A stretch of DNA of 38,062 bases from Planctomycetota bacterium (lineage in GTDB: Bacteria; Planctomycetota; Phycisphaerae; Sedimentisphaerales; Anaerohalosphaeraceae), in NCBI GenBank assembly GCA_019456225.1, contig VRUI01000049.1:1-38062 (forward strand), read 5' to 3'. Every line of letters starts with the position of its first letter. The first letter of the stretch is position 1. The notes beneath the pieces were generated by a model that did not search any database, was not told the DNA's origin, and saw only the letters and a list, made by a program, of their open reading frames with translations. Both the position numbers and the translations under genes were made by a program. Positions 9,649 to 18,033 of the stretch are shown here, piece by piece.

Positions 9649-11367
9649 CTAAAATCTATTCATAGAGTAAAGCTTGTGATAATAGTCCTTGTTTTCAAGC
9701 AGTTCATCATGCGTTCCCTTCTCGACGACTCTACCCTGCTTTAGAACATAAATAAAGTCCGACCGCCGCACCGTAGAAAGCCTGTGCGCGATAACAATAG
9801 TCGTCCGGTTTCGGCTAAGCAGCTCCAGCGAATCCTGTATAAGAGCCTCAGATTCCGTATCGAGTGAGCTCGTCGCCTCGTCAAAAATAAAGATCGGCGG
9901 GTCCTTAAGGAATACCCTGGCAATAGAGATACGCTGCTTTTGCCCCCCGCTAAGCAGAACCCCCCTTTCCCCGACAACACTGTCAAAACCGTCAGGCAGC
10001 GACATAATAAAGTCGTAGATATTGGCTTTCCTGGCAGCCTCATGAAGCTCTTCTTCGCTAGCGGTAACCCTGCCGTACATAATATTATCGCGAATCGTCG
10101 AATCGAAGAGAAAAACATTTTGCTGAACAAGCCCGATATTCCTGCGAAGAAACCGTTTCCTGATATCCATTATGTCATGACCATCAACAGTTATCACGCC
10201 ATTGTTCGGCTCATAGAATCTCGGTATAAGCGAGGCGATAGTAGACTTACCCGCACCCGATTCGCCGACGATCGCAACCGTTTTGCTCGCCGGGATATCA
10301 ATGCAGACATCCTCAAGCACAAACTCCGTAGAGGAGGCGTATTTAAATGAAACATTCGATATGGAAATCGCCCCCTTAACCGGATCGAAGGTAACAGCGC
10401 CTTTACGGTCAACGATATCAGGCTCAATATCCATAACCTCGACAAAACGCTCAAACGAAGCCGCCCCCTGCTGAAACTGCTCGGCAAAACTGACAAGACG
10501 GTTAATAGGCTTCAGGATAAAATGAATATACAGGGTAAACGCAAGCAGATCGGCAACTTCAATATTATGCCCAAAATGGATCAGAAGAACACCGCCGGCG
10601 ATAACGATCAGAAAATAAGACTGCACAAGAAAATGCATACCGGAAAAAAACAGCGCCATAACCCCGTACATATTCTCCTTCGCCATCCTGAACGAGCAGT
10701 TCACCTCCTCGAATTTATCAAGCTCGGCCTCTTCGTTTGTATACGACTTAACCTCACGAATACCCTGAACGGAATTTTCTACAGAACTGTTAAGGTCAGC
10801 GATTTTTCGCCTTACCGCTCTAAACCCCTTCCTCATCTTACCGCCATAGAGTATCCCCCAGGCGATCATAAGAGGAACCGGGATAAGCGCGATAAACGCC
10901 AGCGGCGGGCTGATATGAAACATCATCACAAACGAACCGACGATCATCGAAGTCGATATCAGAAGATCCTCAGGAGCGTGATGAGCAACCTCGGCGATAA
11001 GGTTCAGGTCGTTGGAAATACGAGACATTAAATGCCCCGTCTTAACCGTGTCGAAGTAATTAAAACTCAGCTTTTGAATATGAGAGAAAAAGTCCGACCT
11101 CATATCAGTCTCGACACGAACACCCAGAATATGACCCCACTTTATCCTGACAAACTCAACGACACAGTGAACACATGCAATCAAAATCATCACGCCGATA
11201 GTAATATAGATCATCCGCAGATCATCGGCGGGAATATACTCCTTAAGCAGCAGACTCGTCAGCCACGGCAAAAGTATAACCAGCAAAGCACCCAACACAG
11301 ACATCGACATGTCCAGCCCCAAAAGCCGGCTGTGCGGCCAATAATATTGTATAAACCGTTTGATCAT
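9649..11367 (-). CDS. ABC transporter, fused permease/ATPase (MsbA-like exporter)
   Basis: Homodimer-type ABC exporter of 572 residues. The N-terminal half (about 1-310) carries six membrane helices, starting with LGLDMSMSVLGALLVILLPWL. The C-terminal ATPase domain has Walker A GESGAGKST (near 365), Q-loop QQNVFLF, signature LSGGQKQR, Walker B IFIFDEATSSLD and the switch histidine in IAHRLSTVRR. This architecture exports lipids, lipid-linked sugars, peptides or drugs. MsbA-type lipid A-core flipping is possible, but the substrate cannot be told from sequence. AGGTGG lies 7 bases before the ATG. The gene is transcribed away from the upstream DUF378 gene in the same direction. Confidence 0.93.
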   Translation of the reverse strand: MIKRFIQYYWPHSRLLGLDMSMSVLGALLVILLPWLTSLLLKEYIPADDLRMIYITIGVMILIACVHCVVEFVRIKWGHILGVRVETDMRSDFFSHIQKLSFNYFDTVKTGHLMSRISNDLNLIAEVAHHAPEDLLISTSMIVGSFVMMFHISPPLAFIALIPVPLMIAWGILYGGKMRKGFRAVRRKIADLNSSVENSVQGIREVKSYTNEEAELDKFEEVNCSFRMAKENMYGVMALFFSGMHFLVQSYFLIVIAGGVLLIHFGHNIEVADLLAFTLYIHFILKPINRLVSFAEQFQQGAASFERFVEVMDIEPDIVDRKGAVTFDPVKGAISISNVSFKYASSTEFVLEDVCIDIPASKTVAIVGESGAGKSTIASLIPRFYEPNNGVITVDGHDIMDIRKRFLRRNIGLVQQNVFLFDSTIRDNIMYGRVTASEEELHEAARKANIYDFIMSLPDGFDSVVGERGVLLSGGQKQRISIARVFLKDPPIFIFDEATSSLDTESEALIQDSLELLSRNRTTIVIAHRLSTVRRSDFIYVLKQGRVVEKGTHDELLENKDYYHKLYSMNRF

Positions 11368-11492
11368 TTACAAACCACCTAAACGTGAAAAAAAGCCCCG
11401 CCAAAGTTACGCCGTAAATGATTATAACAACTCGGCGCAAAAACTCAACGATTTTGTCAAAAACCTCATCCGAACTGCAAACCGTTTGCATA

Positions 11493-11738
11493 TTATGCCG
11501 GATGTGCCGAGCGGAAACGCAGATCCCACCTGTGAGCTATCGACCTGACCCCGAATATCTCATACAGAGCAGCAAGCCCAACAAGCGAATATACAATCCT
11601 GCTGTAGAGTGTCATAGGCCCCAGGATAAAACCGACCAGGTTAAAGTTGAAGAACCCGACCAAACCCCAGTTAAAAGCACCGATTGTCAGCAGCGACCAC
11701 ACAAGAACGTCTATTGATTTTAATAATTTAGACTTCAT
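11493..11738 (-). CDS. DUF378 small membrane protein
   Basis: An 81-residue protein with two hydrophobic helices. It matches the DUF378 pattern: an opening WSLLTIGAFNWGLVGFFNFNLV, then RIVYSLVGLAALYEIF. Function is unknown. A purine-rich GGGGAT site lies before the ATG. The gene is 125 bases upstream of the ABC exporter on the same strand, so they might be co-transcribed. Confidence 0.85.
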   Translation of the reverse strand: MKSKLLKSIDVLVWSLLTIGAFNWGLVGFFNFNLVGFILGPMTLYSRIVYSLVGLAALYEIFGVRSIAHRWDLRFRSAHPA

Positions 11739-12008
11739 TTCAAAATCCCCTATAAAAAAGTTACCATTGTCACAAAATCTTATACGAAACGGGGAAACAG
11801 AAAGTGCAAAAAGGGAGTGAAAAGTAGATATTCTTTGAAAAATGAATAAAGCTGTACCACATTTCCCATTTGCTTCAGCAAAACCAAAAGGTCAAATATC
11901 GCGTAAAATTATACTGATTGCAAAACCATAAGACTTGTAACGTCAAAGACTTAGGTGGTTTTCGGCCAATCCCCCCAAATTATTGCGTTTGTAAATATCC
12001 CACAAAGA

Positions 12009-13028
12009 CTATTTCATCAAAGGTGTTAGTACTATATTTCGGTAGTTTATCCCGGTGTGATCTCCCTGCAGGTAGATTGGACCTGGGCGCGATTCGTCTG
12101 ACCAGAGCGCACCACCGGTGCATCCCGGCAAAGGCTGGTTATCGATGACTGTTTTGCCGTTGAGTATCACGGTTATGTGCCTCTCCAGCAGCGTGATATC
12201 GAGTGTTTGCCACTTGCCTGCGGGTTTTTCGGCGCTTATGACGGGTGCGATTCTGCTGTATACCGCTGCCATGTTGTGCGAGTCGAGGCCTTTGCCGAAA
12301 GAGTCGGTCACCTGAACTTCATAGATACCGCGAAGGTATACGCCGCTGTTATTGCCCTTGCCGACTTTAACTTCCAGTTTGATGTTAAAATCCTCAAACT
12401 CGGCGACGGTTCTGAGGTTGCCATAGCGAATATGCCGACCCTCCGGCTGGACGGGATTGTTTGTAAGGACGCCATTTTTAACCGACCATCCGTTCTTGCG
12501 GTTCTTCGACCAGTCGATCAGCTTCCAGCCTTTGAGGTCTTTGCCATTGAAGAGCTTAACAGCTTTGCCTCGTTTGGCTTTTGAAAGATCGGGCTTTGCG
12601 CCAAGAGGTTTGATTCGCTTGCCTGTAAAGGTCTCTCGGCTGGCGCCTTTACCATTGCGTTTGGGAGCGATTCGCGTTAGTTTCATCGTATCGCCGGAAA
12701 CTGTAGCAGTGATTGTTTCTGTAAAGTTTTGTGTGCGAACTACTTTACCCGCTTTGTTTTTGCGTTCAACCTTCCGAACTCGGGTTACGTTTAAGGTTTC
12801 GCCGTCAAAGTACACACTGTCAAGCGGAACAACACTACCGCCGCCCCACAAGACCGCACCGTCAAAGTACCTGCCCTTATCCTCGATGCTGAGCCAGCCT
12901 GCTCCGCCGCCGGGAATGGTCAGTGCCCATCGGCCAATGAAGCGATCAGGAGTTTGTGCGACGGCAACCGATGCCGCAGAGACAAGTACGATTGCAATAA
13001 TTCCAATAAGTCCGGTATTTCTATTCAT
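12009..13028 (-). CDS. Secreted DUF1080 protein (3-keto-disaccharide hydrolase family)
   Basis: A 339-residue secreted protein. The signal peptide covers about residues 1-24 (GIIAIVLVSAASVAVAQ). Residues 25-140 form a beta-rich domain (FIGRWALTIPGG, FTETITATVSGD). Residues 150-338 are a DUF1080 domain: VKLFNGKDLKGWK, SGVYLRGIYEVQV, a run containing PAGKWQTLDI, and IYLQGDHTGINYRNI. The DUF1080 family includes 3-keto-glycoside hydrolases that act with Gfo/Idh/MocA-type oxidases, which fits the next gene upstream. AAAGGA precedes the ATG. It is the last gene of a catabolic cluster in which two other members are broken. Confidence 0.9.
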   Translation of the reverse strand: MNRNTGLIGIIAIVLVSAASVAVAQTPDRFIGRWALTIPGGGAGWLSIEDKGRYFDGAVLWGGGSVVPLDSVYFDGETLNVTRVRKVERKNKAGKVVRTQNFTETITATVSGDTMKLTRIAPKRNGKGASRETFTGKRIKPLGAKPDLSKAKRGKAVKLFNGKDLKGWKLIDWSKNRKNGWSVKNGVLTNNPVQPEGRHIRYGNLRTVAEFEDFNIKLEVKVGKGNNSGVYLRGIYEVQVTDSFGKGLDSHNMAAVYSRIAPVISAEKPAGKWQTLDITLLERHITVILNGKTVIDNQPLPGCTGGALWSDESRPGPIYLQGDHTGINYRNIVLTPLMK

Positions 13029-13103
13029 AAGTCATTTCCTTTCATCAATATTCCGCGGCCGCCGTGTCGCGTCGTAGCGAAGCGAAGACGGAAAGGCCTG
13101 TCA

Positions 13104-13153
13104 TCCCGGGCTTGACCCGGGACCCAGAATAAAATAGTATCCGCCGAAGGCGG
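13104..13153. repeat. Two REP-like hairpins
   Basis: TCCCGGG-CTTGA-CCCGGGA (13104-13122) is a perfect 7-bp stem in a context (GTCATCCCGGGCTTG...) that I recall as a dispersed repeat in many genomes. About 20 bases on is CCGCC-GAA-GGCGG (13141-13153). Neither is followed by a T-run. They lie between the DUF1080 and oxidoreductase genes, beside a heptamer array. Confidence 0.6.
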
Positions 13154-13161
13154 TTTCCTTC

Positions 13162-13189
13162 ATTATACATTAGACAATAGACATTAGAC
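13162..13189. repeat. Heptamer array ATTATAC/ATTAGAC
   Basis: Four contiguous 7-base units: ATTATAC, ATTAGAC, AATAGAC, ATTAGAC. The array ends five bases before the oxidoreductase stop codon (minus strand). The array at 17976-18003 has nearly the same units. Confidence 0.65.
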
Positions 13190-13193
13190 ATTT

Positions 13194-14546
13194 TCAAAGC
13201 GTCCATCCTTTGCGATAGGTTTTATGTAAGAATTCGTTGGCCCCTTGTAAATTACTAAACCGCTTTGCCTTGGCATCCCAAAGCAGTTTTTGGCGATCGA
13301 GCTTACTTCGTAATTCCATACGCAATGCCACATTGCCCATAAGCACCGTCTCAGTCAAAGGCCCGGCCCAGTCAAAATTTGAGCCTGCCGGTTTCCCGCC
13401 CTTACAGGCATTGAGCCATTCTTTATAGTGACCGGGAGATGAGACGATCGAAGCCGGCGGCGTTTTATATTGCTGCCGCAACGAATCCGGAAAGATCATG
13501 TTGTTAAAAATCTTTCCCTTATCCCCGACATATATAACGCCATTGGCTCCCAGCTGTGCACCATCCGGCAATTCTGCCGGACGCTCGGGTCTCAATCCGC
13601 CGTCATACCATGTAACCTTTACAGGCGGCATATCACCACGAGCAGGAAATTCGTAGGTAACAATTGATCCAGAGGGATAGGTCTCTCTATTGACCAGTGT
13701 CGACTCGGCCTGCACACTGGTGGGATAACCCAGCTTAAGAGCACGAAAGATCGGATCCAGTCGATGACATCCAATGTCGCCTAATGCTCCGGTTCCAAAG
13801 TCCCACCAGCCCCGCCAGGAAAATGGATGATATGCCCGGTTATAAGGCCGCGCAGGCGCCGGTCCCAACCAAAGATCCCAGTCCAGAGTGTCCGGCACTG
13901 GCGAAGTGTCTTTGGGCCGACCCACACCCTGAGGCCAATACACACCGAGCAACCCCCTGTTCGGACGATCGGTCCACGTATGTACATGCCGCACCGGGCC
14001 AATCGCTCCATCCCATATCATCTCCCGCAAACGTCGCGGGCCGTCATCGGCCTGCCCTTGATTGCCCATCTGAGTTGCAACCTTGTGTTTTCGTGCAGCC
14101 TCAGCGAGGACCTGGGCCTCATGGATCGTATGCGTTAAGGGCTTTTGCGTATACACATGCTTGCCCCGGCGAATCGCTTCCATAGAGATCACCGCATGGG
14201 TATGATCCGGTGTAGCTACCATAACCGCATCGATGTCCTTTTGCTTATCCAGCATTACGCGGAAGTCTTTGTATCGTTTCGCCCGGGGATAAGCCTTAAA
14301 GGTTCGCCCGGCTTTGCGGAAATCCACATCGCAAAGTGCCACGATATTCTCGCTGGACACATTTTTAATATCAACTCCGCCCTTGCCTCCAACACCGACA
14401 CCTGCAATATTAAGCTTTTCACTGGGCGAAATATATCCCGCCCCGCCAAGAACGTGTCTTGGGACAATAGTAAATGCCGCCGCCGCGGAGGTTGCAGCAA
14501 CAAACGAGCGGCGAGTAAGGTTGTTTGACCTTTTCTTTTCTAACAT
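13194..14546 (-). CDS. Gfo/Idh/MocA family oxidoreductase, Tat-exported
   Basis: A 450-residue NAD(P)-dependent sugar oxidoreductase. The N-terminus is a twin-arginine signal (NLTRRSFVAATSAAAAFTI). The Rossmann domain starts at LNIAGVGVGGKGG; VATPDHTHAVISMEAIRRGK and HVYTQKPLTHT are the family's substrate-side motifs, with Lys in QKP where EKP is usual. The C-terminal domain has YNRAYHPFSWRGWWDFGTGALGD-type Trp/His content and a GCHRLDP motif. Such enzymes oxidise sugars or glycosides to 3-keto products that DUF1080 proteins can then cleave. A GAGGAT site precedes the ATG. The gene looks intact although neighbours upstream are broken. The substrate is unknown. Confidence 0.92.
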   Translation of the reverse strand: MLEKKRSNNLTRRSFVAATSAAAAFTIVPRHVLGGAGYISPSEKLNIAGVGVGGKGGVDIKNVSSENIVALCDVDFRKAGRTFKAYPRAKRYKDFRVMLDKQKDIDAVMVATPDHTHAVISMEAIRRGKHVYTQKPLTHTIHEAQVLAEAARKHKVATQMGNQGQADDGPRRLREMIWDGAIGPVRHVHTWTDRPNRGLLGVYWPQGVGRPKDTSPVPDTLDWDLWLGPAPARPYNRAYHPFSWRGWWDFGTGALGDIGCHRLDPIFRALKLGYPTSVQAESTLVNRETYPSGSIVTYEFPARGDMPPVKVTWYDGGLRPERPAELPDGAQLGANGVIYVGDKGKIFNNMIFPDSLRQQYKTPPASIVSSPGHYKEWLNACKGGKPAGSNFDWAGPLTETVLMGNVALRMELRSKLDRQKLLWDAKAKRFSNLQGANEFLHKTYRKGWTL

Positions 14547-14638
14547 AATTTCATCCTCGAATAGAACCCTGCATAATATTCACTGTTTCATTTTTGCCCG
14601 TCGCCGTCAAAATTAAAGTGCCTAAACCTTATTTTTCA

Positions 14639-15112
14639 CTATGGAATACTCATCAGCATTTCAATCGGTTTCCATTGCTCGCCCTTTGGTGCCCCGTCCA
14701 GCCGTTTCTGGCAGGAATCGGTTATCGGCCACCACTTATCGCGTGTCGTAGCATCGTCTCCAATCCCGGCGAAATCCTTTTCGAGGTCGTCGCCGGCATA
14801 CTCCAGGTACGAAAACAGGTACTTCTTACCTGACAGTTCCACCATGAAAATGTTGTAGTTCTAAATGTTCGCCTTCTTGATCGCGACTAAAACTTCCGGC
14901 CATACATCTGCATGCAGCTGACGGTACAACTCCTCTTTTTCCGGAACCAGTTCGATAACGGACCCGAACCTCTTAACCGTAGCGCCGGCCTTCTGCTGAA
15001 CCGTAGGATTCGTTGTCCCGTACACAGCTTCAACCGAACCGCTCTCCGGCGATGTCGCACAACCACCGGCAAAAATAATAAAACCGATCAGTACAAAAAA
15101 ATTAGATTTCAT
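14639..15112 (-). pseudogene. L-rhamnose mutarotase-like lipoprotein, interrupted by an in-frame TAG
   Basis: Two open stretches (14861-15112 and 14639-14845) are in the same frame, separated only by a TAG (14861-14863) and five sense codons, NYNIF. Read through, they give about 157 residues: a lipoprotein signal (FIIFAGGCATS), then the mutarotase pattern ELYRQLHADVWPEVLVAIKKANI-stop-NYNIF. The downstream half continues with KYLFSYLEYAG, DKWWPITDSCQ and WKPIEMLMSIP. In RhaM-type proteins the segment A(G)I-x-NYSIF is continuous, so one codon has become amber. Rhamnose mutarotases interconvert sugar anomers. It lies between the oxidoreductase and PhoD-like genes. Readthrough is possible but unsupported; a recent nonsense mutation is the simpler reading. 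Confidence 0.8.
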
Positions 15113-15125
15113 AGTATTCTCCTAT

Positions 15126-17096
15126 TCACTTCGGCATTGAGCCTTTCAGGATAACCAGCTCGGCTTTGTTTTTGCCGGCTTTTAGCGTATGCTTGTCTTT
15201 TGAATAAACAGGTGCTTTGAAGGTTTTGCCTTTTGCGCGGTAACAATAGACTAGTTCGCCGGTTTTGTCATTAGTCAGTTCGACAACCGCGTTTTTGACC
15301 GGAAGTTTGACCTCTTTTAAATACCCCACCGGTTTGCGTCCGTCGTTATCCTTGACGTTAACGGTGATCGGCCAGCCGGTAAACTGGGCCGCATCGCCTT
15401 TGCTCAGATCGGCAAATCGCGGCCAGCATTCGAATGTCATATCACCTGTGGATTTATTAAAGCGGATCAATGCGTAACCGTCTCCGCGGTTTTCTCTTGT
15501 GATATCGGATTTAAGTTCGCTGTTGCTTTTCGGTTCGGGGTTTGCATAAGCGTGCATTGTTATCTTATTGCCAAGCCCGTCTTCGTAATCGCCAACCCAT
15601 GGAAGTTCGGATCTGATCGGTATTCCGCCGCCGGGCTTTTCGTCAAGAGGCCACCACCAGCGGCCGTAGATAGTGTTTACCAGTGCAGGGCAGGAAAAAA
15701 CAAAAGGTCCGTCACGGTGGCTTTCGATTCCATGCTTTACTACAAATGCCAGGTGCTGGTCACCGGCAAGATGCGTTGCACGAGCGCGACGGAACGCACG
15801 CAGTGCATTATTACGTCCGGTCTGCGGCCAGCCGTTACAGTCAAGATCGGCAAGCAGTCGGTTGCTGCAACTTCCATGTAAATGAACCGCCCCGCAAAAC
15901 GGTCCCTGAGAAAGCGCGACCTTCATGACGGCACCGTCCCAGTTGCGCACCCAGTGATCAAGGAATGCAAGCTGCCTGTCACCGAGAAGTTTTAAACCGG
16001 GCTTATCTACTGATTTACGATCATACGAAGGATCGTTTATGTGGTCCGGACGCGGGCCCATTTTCGGAATGTTACCGATCGGCTGGCTTTTGAATTTGCG
16101 GTCCTCGAGAATCGCGAAACTAATACCGCCAAGATTTAAATCCGTATAGTAAACAGTTATACCCTGCTTGACGGGCTTTGGATCGAACGGATCCGGCAGG
16201 TTCCAGCTCTGGCACCTCTGAACCATATTGACAAAAGAAGCCGGGTACATGTATCCACCGTCGGCTGCACCGCCTTTGCCTTGTGAGACAATTCCGCCTG
16301 CGCCCCATATGTTCGGATGGCCTACGTCATGGTCATCCGGAATGCAGATCGTCGGGCGATCCTTCATAACATCGGCATACATCACACCGAACTGAAGCCA
16401 GCCGTACGTGTGCTCATCATGCAGGTAGGACTGGTCTCCGGAGAAAAACAGAAGATCGGGATCATGCCTGCGAAGGTTTTCGACAAGTTCCCTGCGAGCA
16501 TAACGGACCTTGTCTTTCGGTGAGTTGCCCGTCATTGCGGCGACGACAACAGTATCCTTGTCGACAGGATCGCGGCGGATGAGTCCTTCAAACGTTGAAA
16601 GATCGCCAAGACGGACGCGGTACGGAACGTTTTTTGTGTTGTCCCAGTTTTCAATTCTAAAATGCAGCGACCAGCCGGGGTATTGCACGGCCTGTTTCTG
16701 AGCGATCTGCCATTTACCGTTTTTCTTAAATTCAAGCACGGCGGTTTTCGGCTCGTCCGGCATCAACGGAAAACACTGTCCAGTCAGTTTCAGCACCCCG
16801 TGGTCGTGGGTATACAGGGCAAATGCAAGTGCTTTGTTACGAGGCCGCGAAATAAACCATTGACGCATTTCTGATTCCCTTTTTCTCTCCTTCGGATTCG
16901 GCTGCCACCACTTGCCGGTAGCAACGTTGTCGGAATTTTTGGCCCACCTGGTATCCTGACCAAACGGGTGCGGCTCTTGATAGTCAATTGGCTCCTGAAG
17001 CTCAGTTAAATCGTGAAACTCAATCGGCTCGGCAAGGCATCCTGCCAGCAAAACCAAACAGAGACCCAGGGCGATGTAAAATCTTTTCATAAACAT
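15126..17096 (-). CDS. PhoD-like metallophosphatase, lipoprotein
   Basis: About 656 residues with a lipoprotein signal (IALGLCLVLLAGC). The metallophosphoesterase core shows VVAAMTGNSPKDK, DLLFFSGDQSYLHDEHT (GDQ metal ligands), CIPDDHDVGHPN and, later, THLAGDQHLAF. This matches the PhoD/alkaline phosphatase D group, which cleaves phosphodiesters or phosphomonoesters outside the cell. The C-terminus (about 560-656) is beta-rich. I prefer the ATG at 17096, preceded by AAAGGA at 9 bases. The frame is open to 17114, where an ATG overlaps the sulfatase stop (ATGA) and could also be used through coupling. The protein belongs to the catabolic cluster; its substrate is unknown. Confidence 0.87.
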   Translation of the reverse strand: MFMKRFYIALGLCLVLLAGCLAEPIEFHDLTELQEPIDYQEPHPFGQDTRWAKNSDNVATGKWWQPNPKERKRESEMRQWFISRPRNKALAFALYTHDHGVLKLTGQCFPLMPDEPKTAVLEFKKNGKWQIAQKQAVQYPGWSLHFRIENWDNTKNVPYRVRLGDLSTFEGLIRRDPVDKDTVVVAAMTGNSPKDKVRYARRELVENLRRHDPDLLFFSGDQSYLHDEHTYGWLQFGVMYADVMKDRPTICIPDDHDVGHPNIWGAGGIVSQGKGGAADGGYMYPASFVNMVQRCQSWNLPDPFDPKPVKQGITVYYTDLNLGGISFAILEDRKFKSQPIGNIPKMGPRPDHINDPSYDRKSVDKPGLKLLGDRQLAFLDHWVRNWDGAVMKVALSQGPFCGAVHLHGSCSNRLLADLDCNGWPQTGRNNALRAFRRARATHLAGDQHLAFVVKHGIESHRDGPFVFSCPALVNTIYGRWWWPLDEKPGGGIPIRSELPWVGDYEDGLGNKITMHAYANPEPKSNSELKSDITRENRGDGYALIRFNKSTGDMTFECWPRFADLSKGDAAQFTGWPITVNVKDNDGRKPVGYLKEVKLPVKNAVVELTNDKTGELVYCYRAKGKTFKAPVYSKDKHTLKAGKNKAELVILKGSMPK

Positions 17097-17110
17097 AATA
17101 ATCAATCCTT

Positions 17111-17789
17111 TCATTTTTTCTTTCTATTATTTCTCCTTGACTTTCCACCTTTGGAAGTTTCTTTCTTTGGCTTTCCTGCGATCTTTTCCTTTGCTGACCA
17201 CGGGATATTGCGGTCAAAGAGCGTACCGTATTTCTGGTAATTGTTGTAAGGTACAGCCTGCTTTTTCCATGCGGCTAACTCTTTATCGTAATTTCTTCGC
17301 ATTCTTTCAAGGTCTGATTTATATGCCAGATCTTTTGCCAGGTTTTTCAGTTCCAGCGGATCATTAGCCGTATCGAAGAGTTCCTCCGTCGGCGTCATCG
17401 ACTCCCCAACGTACCACCAGTATGTGTATTTCCAATTTTTCTCCAGGGCGGTCAGGCTGTGGGTAGGTATATTGCCCCATACATTCATAAATGCCATACT
17501 CTTACGAATATCTGCCGATGGGGTCTCAACAAGCCGCAGCAGGCTCTTGCCGTCCATGTTGGACGGAACTTCCACGCCGGCCAACTCAAGTATCGTAGGT
17601 GCAAAATCAATATTGCCGGTCAACGCCTCACAGCAAAGCTTCTTTCCGGAAGTCTTACTGCGCGGGTCATAGATCATCAAAGGCACACGCGATGACTCCT
17701 CCATGGCAAGGACCTTGGAAGCATAACCATGCGACCCGCAGATGTAGCGCCTTGAGAAAATGTCTTCGAGATTGTGTATTCTCGTTCAC
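17111..17789 (-). pseudogene. Sulfatase with a large internal deletion (5' tip and C-terminal third remain)
   Basis: The C-terminal part is clear in one frame: [69 protein letters not shown] and a Lys/Arg-rich tail. Just upstream in another frame is a fresh gene start: AGGGGAAG, six bases, then GTG (17787-17789) giving [15 protein letters not shown], a twin-arginine signal. The two pieces meet near 17735-17745 in different frames. The whole catalytic N-terminal domain, including the CxPSR formylglycine site, is missing; a full sulfatase of this kind has roughly 450-550 residues. The simplest reading is one internal deletion with a frame change. An assembly error is the main alternative. Confidence 0.85.
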
Positions 17790-17952
17790 GATTATCTTCC
17801 CCTTTTCATGTGCCCCAATCGCATCACCCTAAAAAATGGTTCTCATCCAAAAAAAGTCAGTTAACTCAAACTAATCAAAAACGGCCCGGAAAACGACATA
17901 AACCCTTACACTTAAAGAATTTGCATTTCATCTGTTTTTAAATGAAAATGTC

Positions 17953-18003
17953 TCGGCCGCAAGGCCGAATCCATCATTATACATTATACAATAGACATTA
18001 TTC
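17953..18003. repeat. TCGGCC hairpin plus heptamer array
   Basis: TCGGCC-GCAA-GGCCGA (17953-17968) is followed seven bases later by four 7-base units, ATTATAC, ATTATAC, AATAGAC, ATTATTC (17976-18003). The same pairing of hairpin and 7-bp array occurs at 29780-29829, and in the other order at 24278-24334. Confidence 0.65.
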
Positions 18004-18007
18004 ATTT

Positions 18008-18031
18008 CAAACTGGCCAACCGGTCAGTTTG
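18008..18031. repeat. Perfect hairpin just after the NMO gene
   Basis: CAAACTG pairs with CAGTTTG, and an inner CC-AACC-GG stem is separated by a single mismatch. It lies two bases from the minus-strand stop codon at 18034. It has no downstream T-run on the minus strand; on the plus strand ATTTT follows after a few bases. It may protect the 3' end of the mRNA or be a weak terminator. Confidence 0.5.
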
Positions 18032-18033
18032 AG

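Noticed and set aside
10522-11031. Plus-strand frame of 169 codons inside the ABC exporter
   Set aside because: Antisense shadow of a well-conserved ATPase/permease; composition is abnormal.
14861-14863. TAG read as pyrrolysine or another recoded amino acid
   Set aside because: No downstream PYLIS-like structure or pyl gene is visible; a nonsense mutation is simpler.
15552-15928. Plus-strand frames inside the PhoD-like gene
   Set aside because: Shadows; no start signals.
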